Shown: positions 25,826-34,821, counted from the first letter of the stretch. The stretch: 60,377 nt of DNA from Clostridia bacterium (GCA_017456545.1 JAFTJE010000014.1:1-60377), one strand, 5' to 3'. The notes: generated by a model not told the origin, from the letters alone. Made by a program: numbers and translations.

Positions 25826-26089
25826 CTACTCCTTATAATTGCATTCGTTTTGCCAGGGCCAGGGTCCCTTTGTCCACTCCCAGGAGCATGCGTCGAAGGG
25901 TAATGTCAAGGGACCGAAGCGTGCCTCGTATTCCCTTGTAGCCTTCATAGCCAATGCCTTGTGCTTATTATAATAGTCAAGAGCACATTTTGATGTGGGA
26001 TGGGAGTCAAGATAAAGCATAGCGTCGTGGGCAGCAAAGGAATACGCCTGTATCTGCTTCATAAGCTTTTCACGATTTACATTCATCAT
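25826..26089 (-). CDS. cotJB: Spore coat protein CotJB
   Basis: An 87-residue protein matching CotJB: an N-terminal helix with QAYSFAAHDAMLYLDSHP, then LDYYNKHKAL and a C-terminal Trp-rich GPWPWQNEC end. CotJB is part of the spore coat complex made in the mother cell. ATG 26089 is chosen because GGGGG lies 8 bases upstream. The start overlaps the cotJA-like stop (ATGATGA), so the two are coupled. It is expected to depend on sporulation sigma factors, but I could not identify such a promoter with confidence. Confidence 0.88.
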   Translation of the reverse strand: MMNVNREKLMKQIQAYSFAAHDAMLYLDSHPTSKCALDYYNKHKALAMKATREYEARFGPLTLPFDACSWEWTKGPWPWQNECNYKE

Positions 26090-26520
26090 CCTCTGCACCC
26101 CCTTCCACCTGAGCAACCTGTCTTTTCGAGAGGAAGATTCAGCTCCTCAAAAACAGTACCGTAGGAAAGCCCTAATTCAATATCGTAAAGGTTTTTCCAT
26201 TCCTGGCTGATACCGTACACCATTGCAATGGGACGGGTGCCGCATATTGTCTGCTCACATCCGTGATTATGAGAACAGTCGCTGTTATGGTCACAACCAT
26301 GATTGTGATTGCAGCCGTGATTATGGTCGCAATCATTGTTATGGGAGCAGCCATGATTGTGAGAGCAATCATTGTTATTGAGGCAACCGTGATTATGGTT
26401 GCAATCATTATTATGAGAGCAGCTGTTATTATCAGCATTTGCCCTGCGTCCACTCAAAAATTTAGCAAACTGCTCATAATCTGCACGCTGTGAGCCTCTG
26501 TAATTGGAATCAAATTTCAT
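26086..26520 (-). CDS. cotJA: CotJA-like protein with His/Cys/Asn-rich repeats
   Basis: A 144-residue protein. The C-terminal part (about 95-135: RPIAMVYGISQEW, YDIELGLSYGTVFEELNLP) matches the short spore coat protein CotJA. The N-terminal part holds an unusual tandem array (32-88) of units such as SHNNDCDHNHGC, rich in His, Cys, Asn and Asp. Such arrays could bind metal ions or form disulfide cross-links in the coat, which would fit the neighbouring manganese-catalase-like CotJC. AAGGAGATA precedes the ATG. It is the first gene of the leftward cotJABC operon. Confidence 0.8.
   Translation of the reverse strand: MKFDSNYRGSQRADYEQFAKFLSGRRANADNNSCSHNNDCNHNHGCLNNNDCSHNHGCSHNNDCDHNHGCNHNHGCDHNSDCSHNHGCEQTICGTRPIAMVYGISQEWKNLYDIELGLSYGTVFEELNLPLEKTGCSGGRGCRG
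26257..26427 (-). repeat. Tandem 36-base coding repeats in cotJA
   Basis: About five imperfect copies of a 36-base unit coding for variants of SHNNDCxHNHGC, one copy shortened to six codons. The variation in copy length suggests growth and loss by slippage. Confidence 0.75.
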
Positions 26521-26614
26521 ATTATCTCCTTTTGAGCATTGTGCTCATTATCATCTTATGACGGTATGAAACAAAATTCCACTTTATTTTACACAAATGC
26601 GACATCTTCATTAT

Positions 26615-28675
26615 TTATTTTGCAAAAGAGATGTGCCTCATTCTGTTTATAAGTGCAATAAGCTCTGTTTTCCTCGGCAAGTCGAGAAACCTCCTTCCAC
26701 TTGTAAAAAAGGAGGAGTATATACAATCAAGCCCTTCCCTTTTTATCCTGTCATAAAGCTCGTCAATCCTTTCCTTTATGTTAATTATGTTATCAATGTT
26801 TGATATTTCAAGATAACGAAGCATAAATCCCAATGCATCAAGCTGCCCACTGCTAACAATGTTATGAAGACCACGGACATCTATCCTTTCATCTCCTATA
26901 ATAATAAATCCCATATCCGACACCTCCAGCCTTTCACTTCCGCGTCCTGAGGGATAAGAGGTAAATTTTTCAGAAAGGAGAAATCTTGACTGATTCCAGT
27001 CGGTAAAGGGAGCATCCTCATTTTCCACTCTGTTATTAACACAGACTGATTTTGCCCTATCGGTTACATCATATATAGCATAGTCCTCCATCATATATAT
27101 CTTGTCGGCCACGGATAGGTATTCTCCACTTCCTCCGATTACAAGAATTGTAGACACTCCCTCGGACTTATATAGCTCATGCACTCTATCGGTAAAGGGA
27201 GTTATCGGCTCCTTTTGTATCAACTCCTTCATCATTTTATCCCTTATCATAAAATTAGTGGCACTCTTATCCTCATCAATTAAAAGAAGTCCGGAACCGG
27301 AGTCAATTGCCTCCATAATATTTGCCGCCTGGGAGGTTGAGCCCGAGGCATGCTCTGTAGAAAAATCTGCCGTGTCCCCGGACGGTAACCATTTTATGAA
27401 CGGGGATATATTAACCCGTTTTACACTTCTGCCATCCTCGGCAGAAATAGTAACTGCACTCTCATCTGTTATACACAGCTCTCGCCCGTCTCCGAGAACA
27501 TGATTGTATATTCCCGAGGAAATTGCATCAAGAAGTGTGGATTTTCCGGAATATCCGCCACCTGTTATTACGGTAATACCCCGTTTGATTCCCATACCCT
27601 TGATTCCGCATATTTCGATTTCATCCTCTTTAACCGACATAAACGGAACAGCACATTCAAGCGGTAAATCGGTTCCTTTTTTTCGTGGAAGAATGCTACC
27701 GTTAGCGATAAAAGCACAATAATCACTTTTTTTCAGATACTCCCGTATAATTTCCTGCTTATACGACAGCTCCAATGCCTTATCAAGCCCGTCAAAATCA
27801 AAATTGGCGACAAATCTGTCCACCGCGTCGGGCAGATCCTTACACAGCATTGTCATCGCCTTTTTAAGTCTCTTTTTTGGGAGCTGAACCTGTAACCGTA
27901 TGCACAGGCACATCTTGGGCGGTCTCTCCACTCCGTCACGCAACAGGTACACCGTAGAGCCGCCTCCGTTCTCATAATCCTTCTGAGGGCAGAGTGCAAA
28001 ATACGCCGTGTTTCTTGTAAGCACCTCTCCCCCGGGCTCGCAAAGATAATATTTACCGTTTTCATTATCGGGACGGCTCCTGTTATAAAGCTCTCCGTTC
28101 AGCTCATCTATATATTTTTTGAATTTACGCAGGCAAAAGTCGGCACAGGTGTCTGTAATTTTGGAAATTCCTATTTTCTCACATGGAATCTGCCATGTGA
28201 CTGTAGGAATGTCCTTTGACAGCTTATTGCTTTCCTCAACTGTAAATGAGGATATACCGTCCTCGTGCCAATATGTGTTGTCCCGTATCTCTTCCGGCTC
28301 GGGCGCGTGGCCGTCCCAGGCGGTTGACGGCGTTATACAAATTGCTTTGCCGTCATACATCTCCTTATATGTGGAGGTATTCTCCTCCATACCTCTCAAA
28401 TAACATTTAAGTCTTTTCAATATATCACTCCTTCTTTTATCACTAAGTATATAATCCCTTGGAATGACTACGGTAACTGTAGGCTTATCCTGTGCCAACT
28501 TATGAGTACCCGTCACCGTAAATCCTATCTCCCCTTTGTAATAGGTAGGATCCTGAGTGCAAATCGGCGCCCATTTCGCCTCCGGGTCGATTATTACTAT
28601 CGAGCCGTTATACATCTCCTGGTAGGTTGCTGTATTCAAGTCCATTTGTAAAAATTTGTTTTTCAATCTTTTCAT
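26615..28675 (-). CDS. ABC-class ATPase domain protein with duplicated N-terminus
   Basis: A 686-residue protein. Residues about 190-686 match predicted ATPases of the ABC class (COG3044 type): Walker A GGGYSGKSTL (about 372-381), a signature-like SGSTSQAANIMEAI (about 437), and Walker B LLLIDED (about 458). It has no membrane segments and is not a transporter component. Two N-terminal segments, about 14-95 and 97-190, are copies of each other (NTATYQEMYNG.. and NTSTYKEMYDG..). I do not recognise this repeat. TAGGAG precedes the ATG. Function unknown. Confidence 0.75.
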   Translation of the reverse strand: MKRLKNKFLQMDLNTATYQEMYNGSIVIIDPEAKWAPICTQDPTYYKGEIGFTVTGTHKLAQDKPTVTVVIPRDYILSDKRRSDILKRLKCYLRGMEENTSTYKEMYDGKAICITPSTAWDGHAPEPEEIRDNTYWHEDGISSFTVEESNKLSKDIPTVTWQIPCEKIGISKITDTCADFCLRKFKKYIDELNGELYNRSRPDNENGKYYLCEPGGEVLTRNTAYFALCPQKDYENGGGSTVYLLRDGVERPPKMCLCIRLQVQLPKKRLKKAMTMLCKDLPDAVDRFVANFDFDGLDKALELSYKQEIIREYLKKSDYCAFIANGSILPRKKGTDLPLECAVPFMSVKEDEIEICGIKGMGIKRGITVITGGGYSGKSTLLDAISSGIYNHVLGDGRELCITDESAVTISAEDGRSVKRVNISPFIKWLPSGDTADFSTEHASGSTSQAANIMEAIDSGSGLLLIDEDKSATNFMIRDKMMKELIQKEPITPFTDRVHELYKSEGVSTILVIGGSGEYLSVADKIYMMEDYAIYDVTDRAKSVCVNNRVENEDAPFTDWNQSRFLLSEKFTSYPSGRGSERLEVSDMGFIIIGDERIDVRGLHNIVSSGQLDALGFMLRYLEISNIDNIINIKERIDELYDRIKREGLDCIYSSFFTSGRRFLDLPRKTELIALINRMRHISFAK

Positions 28676-28800
28676 TCGTGTTTACTCCTAATTTAATAAT
28701 AGATATAAGTTTTCCTTTCATAATCTAAAATCCTCCTTTACAGAATTTTTCGTTATGCTTATATTCAAGGGAGCTTTCACGAAAAACAAAAGGCACCCAT

Positions 28801-28830
28801 CGGGTGCCCTCAAAAAAATCCAATAGCATA
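28801..28830 (-). terminator. Terminator of the 18-codon gene
   Basis: GGCACCC ATC GGGTGCC (28802-28818) with a T-rich run after it on the minus strand. A second hairpin, CACATCCG/CGGGTGTG (about 28844-28862), lies between the small ORF and this stem. Confidence 0.75.
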
Positions 28831-28882
28831 TGGAAATAAAAAACACACCCGAACCGGATGTGATAGCATATACATAATCCTG

Positions 28883-28939
28883 TCAGCAAAATAATCCACA
28901 GGCGATAGAAATAACATCCGATAAATATAAGCTTGTCAT
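28883..28939 (-). CDS. 18-residue small ORF with own promoter and terminator
   Basis: Encodes MTSLYLSDVISIACGLFC, a short hydrophobic peptide ending in Cys. It has a near-perfect AAAGGAGG ribosome binding site, a TTGACA-17-TATTCT promoter and a strong terminator, giving a transcript of about 180 bases. I do not recognise the peptide. It might be a small membrane peptide, a signal peptide precursor, or part of a dual-function small RNA. The clean expression signals are the main evidence that it is real. Confidence 0.5.
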   Translation of the reverse strand: MTSLYLSDVISIACGLFC

Positions 28940-28984
28940 AACAATCGCCTCCTTTGGCATTTATTTTTGCATCTCTGCTTCTTT

Positions 28985-29013
28985 AGAATAACACAATTTA
29001 CCATCATTGTCAA
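28985..29013 (-). promoter_or_regulatory. Promoter of the 18-codon gene
   Basis: On the minus strand TTGACA (29008-29013) and TATTCT (28985-28990) are 17 bases apart. Confidence 0.7.
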
Positions 29014-29020
29014 TATGTTT

Positions 29021-29075
29021 ACAAAAAAATTAAAAGCCCATTAGCATGGAATTATCCACACTATGTCGGGCTTTT
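29021..29075 (-). terminator. Terminator of the comEC-like gene
   Basis: AAAAGCCC (29032-29039) and GGGCTTTT (29068-29075) form a stem whose upstream arm overlaps the comEC-like stop codon. On the minus strand it runs into TTAATTTTTTTG. Confidence 0.7.
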
Positions 29076-31293
29076 AATTCAGAATAAATCTTCTGTCCTG
29101 TAAAACGGTCCTTACCTTTTCCGTCTCACAATTACAATAATATACTGCTTTCGTGGAAAACATACAGTATTTTACATTTTTCAAATCGTATTTGAAGCTG
29201 TATTTGTAATCGGGTCCACACCGTCCGAAATACACTGCATCGGACCCTGAAATATAGCCTTGAGCAAACTCATATCCCCGTCTGCCCTCGTGTACGGATG
29301 CTCCAATATAGGTATATCTTGAGGTCTCTCCCTCAATAGAATACGCACATAGACGCTTGTTCGACCTGGGTATGAAATCAGCAACAAGGAAACGAAGATT
29401 CTTTCCATTAAATTCTATATTCCCAACATTGACTACTACCTCGACATTTTTCTTTCCAAGCATCTCTGATATATTCAAGTACATAAGAAGCTCATTTTCA
29501 TTGGTTATGGATGGGAGCACCACCCTGCGAACATATGTACTATCCGTCAGCATATCAAGAGCCTTGCAGATGCGTGAGTTATAATCGGTGATGATATATG
29601 TATCTATCTCCAGATACCCCATTGCACTAACATTGTAATACGCATTTGACAGGGAGGATTTTGATACCGGGTGTCCGTCAATAACGCATATTTCTCCCTC
29701 GGATTCCAGATATGTCCTGTCGCCGCTGTCATCACCGTAGGTGGTTACATATGTATTGGTGTGCCTGTCAACGGATATTGCCACGGACTGACCTGCTATA
29801 ACGCCCAATCCAAGAACTAATATTGCTAAGCTGAGCCTCAGCCTTCTCCTGCTCAGAACCATAATCATAACAATTGCCAAGGCTACAGTTACAATTCCTA
29901 TACCGTGAATATCCGTATAAAGTGGGAAGGCAATATTCGGAAAAGGTGCAACGCTTCCTGTAAGGAACAGGATAATATCAGTTAAGCCCTCGCATAGCCA
30001 CACAATTCCCTCTCCTAAATACGGCACTCCTCCCAAAAGAAGCAGGAGGGGAGAAAGATACAGAAGAAGATTAAAAAGAGGTATGAAAATAAGATTTGCT
30101 ATAGGTGACACCACAGATACAAATCCGAAATTCATGAAGGCTAACGGCAGAGTTGTTAAGCTGACAAAAAAGGTGGTGATAATACCTCCCTTTACATAGG
30201 CTACTATTTTGCTTCTCCTCTTTTTTGATAGCATAAAAGAGCTTATTACACATCCCAGCATGGCAAGAAAGGACAAAAGCAGGCTTATCGACAGAATCGA
30301 ATAGGGTGACAGCATACATATAAGAGTAACAGACAAAAATATCTCCGTAATGAAATCTGCCTTTTGCTTAAAGAAGAACATCGTATACAGGATTATAAGC
30401 ATAACTCCTGCTCTCATTACAGATTCGGAAAAGCCTGTAAGCCCTATATAGCACAAAATGATAGCAAGAGTAAGAAGATATTTCTTTCGCCGTTTGATAC
30501 CTGTGTGATTAATAATGCCTCCAACGACAGAGGCTATTATTGAAAGGTGCATACCACTGAGTGCCAGAATATGACTTATACCAAGCCTTGCAAAATCACG
30601 GCTGTCCGATGTGCTCAGTCCCTTTTTATTTCCCAGGAAAAGAGCTGATACAATACCCGAGGTATCCTTGTTTGCATATTCGGATATTCTTTCACAATAG
30701 CTGAGATTCAAAAGCCTGAATCTCATTTTTATATCATAATTACCCTCAGAAATCAGCTGTGTGTCATTGCATACTGCTTTAATGTATATTCCCGATGATT
30801 TGTATGTATCCTTTTCACTGTATCCCTTCTCAGCATCGTTAAGGTCATATAAAGATAGCTCTGCGTCTATGAGCTGACCTATTTCAAATGTATAATCATA
30901 GGACATCAGAACTACGCTTTGTCCTATCTCATCTATTCTTCCGACATAAATGCTGTAAAAATCACTTTCGTAGCGTATATCCTCCACCAGGACCTCAAAT
31001 CTGTCGGTAGCTCCGAAATATTTTTTGGCTGTAGCCTCATCATTACGAAAGGATATAAAGGATACAAGAGCACTGAGTATCAGAGCCATAGCTATAGGAA
31101 TAAGATAAACAGTAATGCCCCTTACAATTCTCCTTCCGTCTGCCCTCATTAGAATCGGCACGGCAATAAGAGCTACTGCTCCGATGCACAGTACAATGAA
31201 GGAGAGCAATGCCCTCGCAGAATACAGAAAATAAAGGGATATAAGAAACAGTGCACAGCCTAAGGCAAGTGGTCTATTCTTAAAAATGCTCAT
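29074..31293 (-). CDS. comEC: ComEC/Rec2-like membrane protein
   Basis: A 739-residue polytopic protein. Early membrane segments and an OB-like region (about 95-190) precede the competence domain (about 215-490), with SALFLGNKKGLS, HILALSGMHLSII and FSESVMRAG, the conserved ComEC blocks. ComEC forms the channel that carries single-stranded DNA into the cell. The C-terminal about 230 residues lack the HxHxDH motif of an active beta-lactamase-like nuclease, so that domain looks degenerate. ATG 31293 is preferred. A TTG at 31323 would fall inside the gapA terminator. No good ribosome binding site is visible for either start. Confidence 0.82.
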   Translation of the reverse strand: MSIFKNRPLALGCALFLISLYFLYSARALLSFIVLCIGAVALIAVPILMRADGRRIVRGITVYLIPIAMALILSALVSFISFRNDEATAKKYFGATDRFEVLVEDIRYESDFYSIYVGRIDEIGQSVVLMSYDYTFEIGQLIDAELSLYDLNDAEKGYSEKDTYKSSGIYIKAVCNDTQLISEGNYDIKMRFRLLNLSYCERISEYANKDTSGIVSALFLGNKKGLSTSDSRDFARLGISHILALSGMHLSIIASVVGGIINHTGIKRRKKYLLTLAIILCYIGLTGFSESVMRAGVMLIILYTMFFFKQKADFITEIFLSVTLICMLSPYSILSISLLLSFLAMLGCVISSFMLSKKRRSKIVAYVKGGIITTFFVSLTTLPLAFMNFGFVSVVSPIANLIFIPLFNLLLYLSPLLLLLGGVPYLGEGIVWLCEGLTDIILFLTGSVAPFPNIAFPLYTDIHGIGIVTVALAIVMIMVLSRRRLRLSLAILVLGLGVIAGQSVAISVDRHTNTYVTTYGDDSGDRTYLESEGEICVIDGHPVSKSSLSNAYYNVSAMGYLEIDTYIITDYNSRICKALDMLTDSTYVRRVVLPSITNENELLMYLNISEMLGKKNVEVVVNVGNIEFNGKNLRFLVADFIPRSNKRLCAYSIEGETSRYTYIGASVHEGRRGYEFAQGYISGSDAVYFGRCGPDYKYSFKYDLKNVKYCMFSTKAVYYCNCETEKVRTVLQDRRFILN

Positions 31294-31311
31294 AATGAAA
31301 TAAACAGAAAA

Positions 31312-31340
31312 AGAGTGTCGCAAAGCAACACTCTCTTTCT
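31312..31340 (-). terminator. Terminator of gapA
   Basis: On the minus strand GAGTGTTGC TTT GCGACACTC followed by TTTTTCTG, just after the gapA stop codon. Confidence 0.75.
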
Positions 31341-31355
31341 ACACTAATAATTAAA

Positions 31356-32375
31356 TTAGATTTCAGCGAAGTACTTGATTGTACGAACCATCTGGCTTGT
31401 GTAGGAGTTCTCGTTATCGTACCAAGAAACTACCTGTACCTGATATGTGTCGTCGTCAATCTTAGATACCATTGTCTGTGTAGCATCGAAGAGAGAACCG
31501 TAACGCATACCGATTACATCAGAAGAAACAATCTCGTCTGTATTGTAACCGAAGGATTCTGTTGCCTGAGCCTTCATAGCTGCATTGATAGCATCCTTAG
31601 TAACATCCTTACCCTTAACTACTGCAACGAGGATAGTTGTGGAGCCTGTGCAAGTAGGAACTCTCTGTGCGGAACCGATGAGCTTACCGTCAAGCTCAGG
31701 GATAACAAGGCCGATAGCCTTAGCAGCACCAGTGGAGTTAGGAACGATGTTCTGAGCACCTGCGCGAGCACGACGGAGGTCACCCTTTCTGTGAGGACCA
31801 TCAAGAATCATCTGGTCACCTGTGTAAGCGTGAACAGTTGTCATGATACCACTCTGAATGGGGAATGCATCGTTAAGAGCCTTAGCCATAGGAGCAAGGC
31901 AGTTTGTTGTGCAGGATGCAGCAGAGATGATCTGGTCATCCTTTGTAAGGATTTCGTTATTAACATTGAATACAACAGTCTTAAGGTCCTTACCTGCGGG
32001 AGCAGAAATAACTACCTTCTTAGCACCTGCGTTGATATGAGCCATAGACTTGTCCTTAGAGCAGTAGAAGCCTGTGCACTCGAGAACTACATCAACACCA
32101 AGCTCACCCCAAGGGCAGTTAGCAGCGTCCTTCTCAGCATAGATCTTAATTGTCTTACCGTCAACTGTGATGCTGTTAGCCTCTTCGTCAACTGTTACGG
32201 TATCAGCGAGAGCATACTTACCCTGTGCTGTATCGTACTTAAGAAGATGAGCAAGCATCTTAGCGCTTGTGAGGTCGTTGATAGCTACGATTTCGTAACC
32301 CTCTGCACCGAACATCTGTCTGAATGCAAGACGACCGATACGGCCAAAGCCGTTGATTGCAACTTTAACTGACAT
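31356..32375 (-). CDS. gapA: Glyceraldehyde-3-phosphate dehydrogenase
   Basis: A 339-residue NAD-dependent glycolytic enzyme converting glyceraldehyde 3-phosphate to 1,3-bisphosphoglycerate. The Rossmann motif INGFGRIGR opens the protein. The catalytic Cys is in SCTTNCLAP (about 153), the phosphate-binding SNASCTT-like region is SAASCTTN, and the C-terminus ends [14 protein letters not shown]. Codon choice is strongly biased, which suggests high expression. GGAGG lies before the ATG. A perfect palindrome at 32409-32423 in the leader could be an operator. Confidence 0.97.
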   Translation of the reverse strand: MSVKVAINGFGRIGRLAFRQMFGAEGYEIVAINDLTSAKMLAHLLKYDTAQGKYALADTVTVDEEANSITVDGKTIKIYAEKDAANCPWGELGVDVVLECTGFYCSKDKSMAHINAGAKKVVISAPAGKDLKTVVFNVNNEILTKDDQIISAASCTTNCLAPMAKALNDAFPIQSGIMTTVHAYTGDQMILDGPHRKGDLRRARAGAQNIVPNSTGAAKAIGLVIPELDGKLIGSAQRVPTCTGSTTILVAVVKGKDVTKDAINAAMKAQATESFGYNTDEIVSSDVIGMRYGSLFDATQTMVSKIDDDTYQVQVVSWYDNENSYTSQMVRTIKYFAEI

Positions 32376-32408
32376 TTTGAATTCCTCCGAAAATAATTTT
32401 ATTTGTGT

Positions 32409-32423
32409 ATGGAATTATTCCAT
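32409..32423. promoter_or_regulatory. Palindrome in the gapA leader
   Basis: ATGGAAT T ATTCCAT, a perfect 7-1-7 palindrome between the -10-like TATAAA (minus strand, about 32440) and the gapA start. It could bind a dimeric repressor or form an RNA hairpin. Confidence 0.4.
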
Positions 32424-32577
32424 TCCCTACCGAGTATATTTTATACTATTTTTCCAAAATATACAATAGTTTTTTTGAAATTCATATAAATTTCTCGTTC
32501 TTGCATAAAAATTTTGTAAAAAAAAGAAGTTTTTTAGAAAAATAATATAAAAATGCACCGATAGAGATGATTTTAGT

Positions 32578-32606
32578 TTGACATACGCTGTTTTATTTGA
32601 TATAAT
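32578..32606 (+). promoter_or_regulatory. Promoter of the holB operon
   Basis: TTGACA (32578-32583) and TATAAT (32601-32606) with a 17-base spacer. An exact consensus promoter 43 bases before the holB start. Confidence 0.85.
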
Positions 32607-32648
32607 AACATTCAGATATACTGAGATATGAAACGGAGGCACCCCGAT

Positions 32649-33641
32649 TTGAAAATATTTGATACGCTGATCGGTAATGAAGAAATCAAACAAACCCTGG
32701 GTGCATCTATTGCAAGCTCAGGCTTTTCCCACGCATATATTATAGAGGGTGCCCCCGGTACGGGTAAGCGAACTGTTGCCCGTTTAGCATCGGCAGCTAT
32801 AATGTGCAAAGGTGAAGGCAGGCTCCCCTGTGGGAAATGTCCGTCCTGTGAAAAAATATTAAATGATAAATGTGTAGATGTCAAATTCTGCGAGATAACC
32901 AAGGTTGAGCAAGCGAGGGAGCTTAAAGCCAGGCTCTATGACAGCACTGTTGAATCCGACTACAAAATTTACATCATTACAGATGCCCAGAAGATGAATA
33001 TCAAGGCTCAAAACGCCCTTCTCATTTCTCTTGAGGAGCCACCTAAGAATGTTGTGTTTTTTATTCTCACAACCGATGCCGGAGCTCTTTTGGAGACAAT
33101 ACGGTCAAGGGCACAGACCCTGCGTACATCCAGACTGTCGGATGATGTGATATTCGACCATATCAGAAAAACAAGGCCCGATATCAGGCTTGAGGACGGT
33201 AAGCTGAAGGAGATTATTATGGCAAGTGCCGGCTCCCTCGGTTATGCTATGGATATGGCAGATGCAAAAAAATCGGAGGGGCTCCTGTCAAGGCGTTCCC
33301 GTGCTCTTGATTTTGTATGTGCAGTGCTACGCAATGACAATGATGCCGTTTCCTTTCTTATGTCCTTATCCGGAACGGTGAGGGATGAGCTTAAGGAGAC
33401 AATATCACTTTCACTCGAAATAATCGGTGACCTTATCTCTGTAAAAAGAGCCAAGGGCTCTACATTATATTTCTTTGCCTCACGGGAGCAGGCAGAGGAA
33501 ATCGCATCAAATTACAGTCTCTCAAAAATTGCAGACGCATACAGTGCTCTTGAAAAAGCAACAGAGGATCTTAACTCCAATGCATCCCAGGGAGTGACAC
33601 TTATGTCTCTGCTTATAAACTCCGCAAAGAAAGGAAACTAA
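32649..33641 (+). CDS. holB: DNA polymerase III delta-prime subunit
   Basis: A 330-residue clamp-loader subunit. The RFC-like AAA+ module shows GAPGTGKRTVA (about 38-48), a zinc site CGKCPSC (about 69-75), ALLISLEEPP (about 120) and a TIRSRAQ sensor segment. Start TTG at 32649 is chosen because CGGAGG lies 9 bases upstream. An earlier in-frame ATG at 32628 precedes that site. It leads a rightward run with ricT 1 base downstream, the usual Firmicute neighbour. Confidence 0.9.
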   Translation: MKIFDTLIGNEEIKQTLGASIASSGFSHAYIIEGAPGTGKRTVARLASAAIMCKGEGRLPCGKCPSCEKILNDKCVDVKFCEITKVEQARELKARLYDSTVESDYKIYIITDAQKMNIKAQNALLISLEEPPKNVVFFILTTDAGALLETIRSRAQTLRTSRLSDDVIFDHIRKTRPDIRLEDGKLKEIIMASAGSLGYAMDMADAKKSEGLLSRRSRALDFVCAVLRNDNDAVSFLMSLSGTVRDELKETISLSLEIIGDLISVKRAKGSTLYFFASREQAEEIASNYSLSKIADAYSALEKATEDLNSNASQGVTLMSLLINSAKKGN

Positions 33642-33642
33642 A

Positions 33643-34554
33643 ATGTCTGAAGAACTTAACATAAATACAGAAGCCGTAAGTGAGGAGCCCTTATTTACCG
33701 AGGTAGTGGGCGTTTGCTTTAAGGACGGCGGAAAAATATATTACTTTGCCCCCAACGGCACACAGGCAAAGATTGGAGAGTTTGCCATAGTAGAAACCTC
33801 AAGAGGTCTTGAATTCGGCAAGGTAGCCAGCCAGAATAAGCAGGTGAAAACCGAGGATGTGGTACAGCCCCTTCGCAAGGTGGTTCGAATAGCTACCAAG
33901 GAGGATATCGCCGTAAATGAGGAAAACAAGAAAAAGGAGGCCGAGGCACTTAAAATCTGCCAGGTAAAAATAAATGAACACGGCTTGGAAATGAAGCTTA
34001 TTGAATCTGAGTACACCTTCGACTGCTCTAAGCTTACATTCTACTTTACAGCTGACGGAAGAATTGATTTCCGTGACCTTGTAAAGGACCTTGCCTCCAC
34101 CTTCAGAACAAGAATCGAGCTTCGCCAGATAGGTATCCGTGATGAGGCTAAATTTATGGGAGGCCTCGGCATATGCGGAAGACCCTTCTGCTGCTCGTCC
34201 TTCCTGCCGGATTTTGTACAGGTATCCATCAAGATGGCTAAGGAACAGAATCTGTCACTCAACTCAGCAAAAATATCAGGTGCATGTGGCCGCCTTATGT
34301 GCTGCTTGCGTTACGAGTATGACACATATCTCCAGGAGGCAAAGCTCACTCCCCCTATTAACTCCACTGTTAAAACAGAGGACGGTATCGGCACGGTAAT
34401 TGAAGCAAATACTCTGCGTGGACTCCTTAAGGTTTCTGTTAATGACACGGTAAAAACATACCACAGAGACAATGTTAAGGTTATTTCCAACACTAAAAGT
34501 AAAAAGCCCTCCTCCAATCCCGATAGCGACAGCAGTGAAGACGAAAGCAAATAA
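33643..34554 (+). CDS. ricT: PSP1 domain protein RicT/YaaT
   Basis: A 303-residue protein with the PSP1 domain (LEFGKVASQNKQV to about residue 190) including FMGGLGICGRPFCC and GACGRLMCCLRYEY. These Cys-rich blocks are hallmarks of RicT (YaaT). In Bacillus, RicT works with RicA and RicF in mRNA maturation through RNase Y and in entry to sporulation and competence. Its Cys residues hold an iron-sulfur cluster in that complex. It starts 1 base after holB with AAAGGAAAC before the ATG. Confidence 0.92.
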   Translation: MSEELNINTEAVSEEPLFTEVVGVCFKDGGKIYYFAPNGTQAKIGEFAIVETSRGLEFGKVASQNKQVKTEDVVQPLRKVVRIATKEDIAVNEENKKKEAEALKICQVKINEHGLEMKLIESEYTFDCSKLTFYFTADGRIDFRDLVKDLASTFRTRIELRQIGIRDEAKFMGGLGICGRPFCCSSFLPDFVQVSIKMAKEQNLSLNSAKISGACGRLMCCLRYEYDTYLQEAKLTPPINSTVKTEDGIGTVIEANTLRGLLKVSVNDTVKTYHRDNVKVISNTKSKKPSSNPDSDSSEDESK

Positions 34555-34566
34555 AGCAAAAAACTA

Positions 34567-34594
34567 TTGACAAATAAAAAAAATATGTTAAAAT
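34567..34594 (+). promoter_or_regulatory. Promoter of the ferredoxin gene
   Basis: TTGACA (34567-34572) and TAAAAT (34589-34594) with a 16-base spacer, 35 bases before the ATG. Confidence 0.7.
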
Positions 34595-34629
34595 AAAACT
34601 GTACAAATTCTAAACGGAGGTTTACTGAG

Positions 34630-34800
34630 ATGGCATACAAAATTACAGACGAGTGCATCAGCTGTGGTGCATGTGTTGAAGCTTGTCCCTGTGAGTGCAT
34701 CGCTGAGGGTGACGGCAAGTATGTAATCAACGCTGACGAGTGTGTTGGTTGCGGTTCTTGTGCTGGCGCTTGCCCCGTTGGTGCTCCTGTTGAGGAATAA
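34630..34800 (+). CDS. 2[4Fe-4S] ferredoxin
   Basis: A 56-residue Clostridial-type ferredoxin carrying electrons between anaerobic oxidoreductases. Two CxxCxxCxxxCP motifs are present (CISCGACVEACP and CVGCGSCAGACP), each binding one 4Fe-4S cluster. The ORF is short, but the ACGGAGG site, the promoter and the terminator make it certain. Optimised codons suggest strong expression, typical of anaerobes. Confidence 0.96.
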   Translation: MAYKITDECISCGACVEACPCECIAEGDGKYVINADECVGCGSCAGACPVGAPVEE

Positions 34801-34821
34801 TTCAACCTACATAAACAATTT

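Noticed and set aside
26254-26440. Regular direct repeats that could suggest a CRISPR array
   Set aside because: The repeats are contiguous coding units without unique spacers, and no cas genes are present.
26172-26493. Two frames rich in Ile/Met/Val/Ala across the cotJA repeats
   Set aside because: They are alternate-frame readings of the 36-base tandem repeat. The His/Cys-rich frame continues into a recognisable CotJA end.
31791-32372. 193-codon plus-strand frame in gapA
   Set aside because: It lies antisense to a complete, motif-rich GAPDH and has no ribosome site or family similarity.
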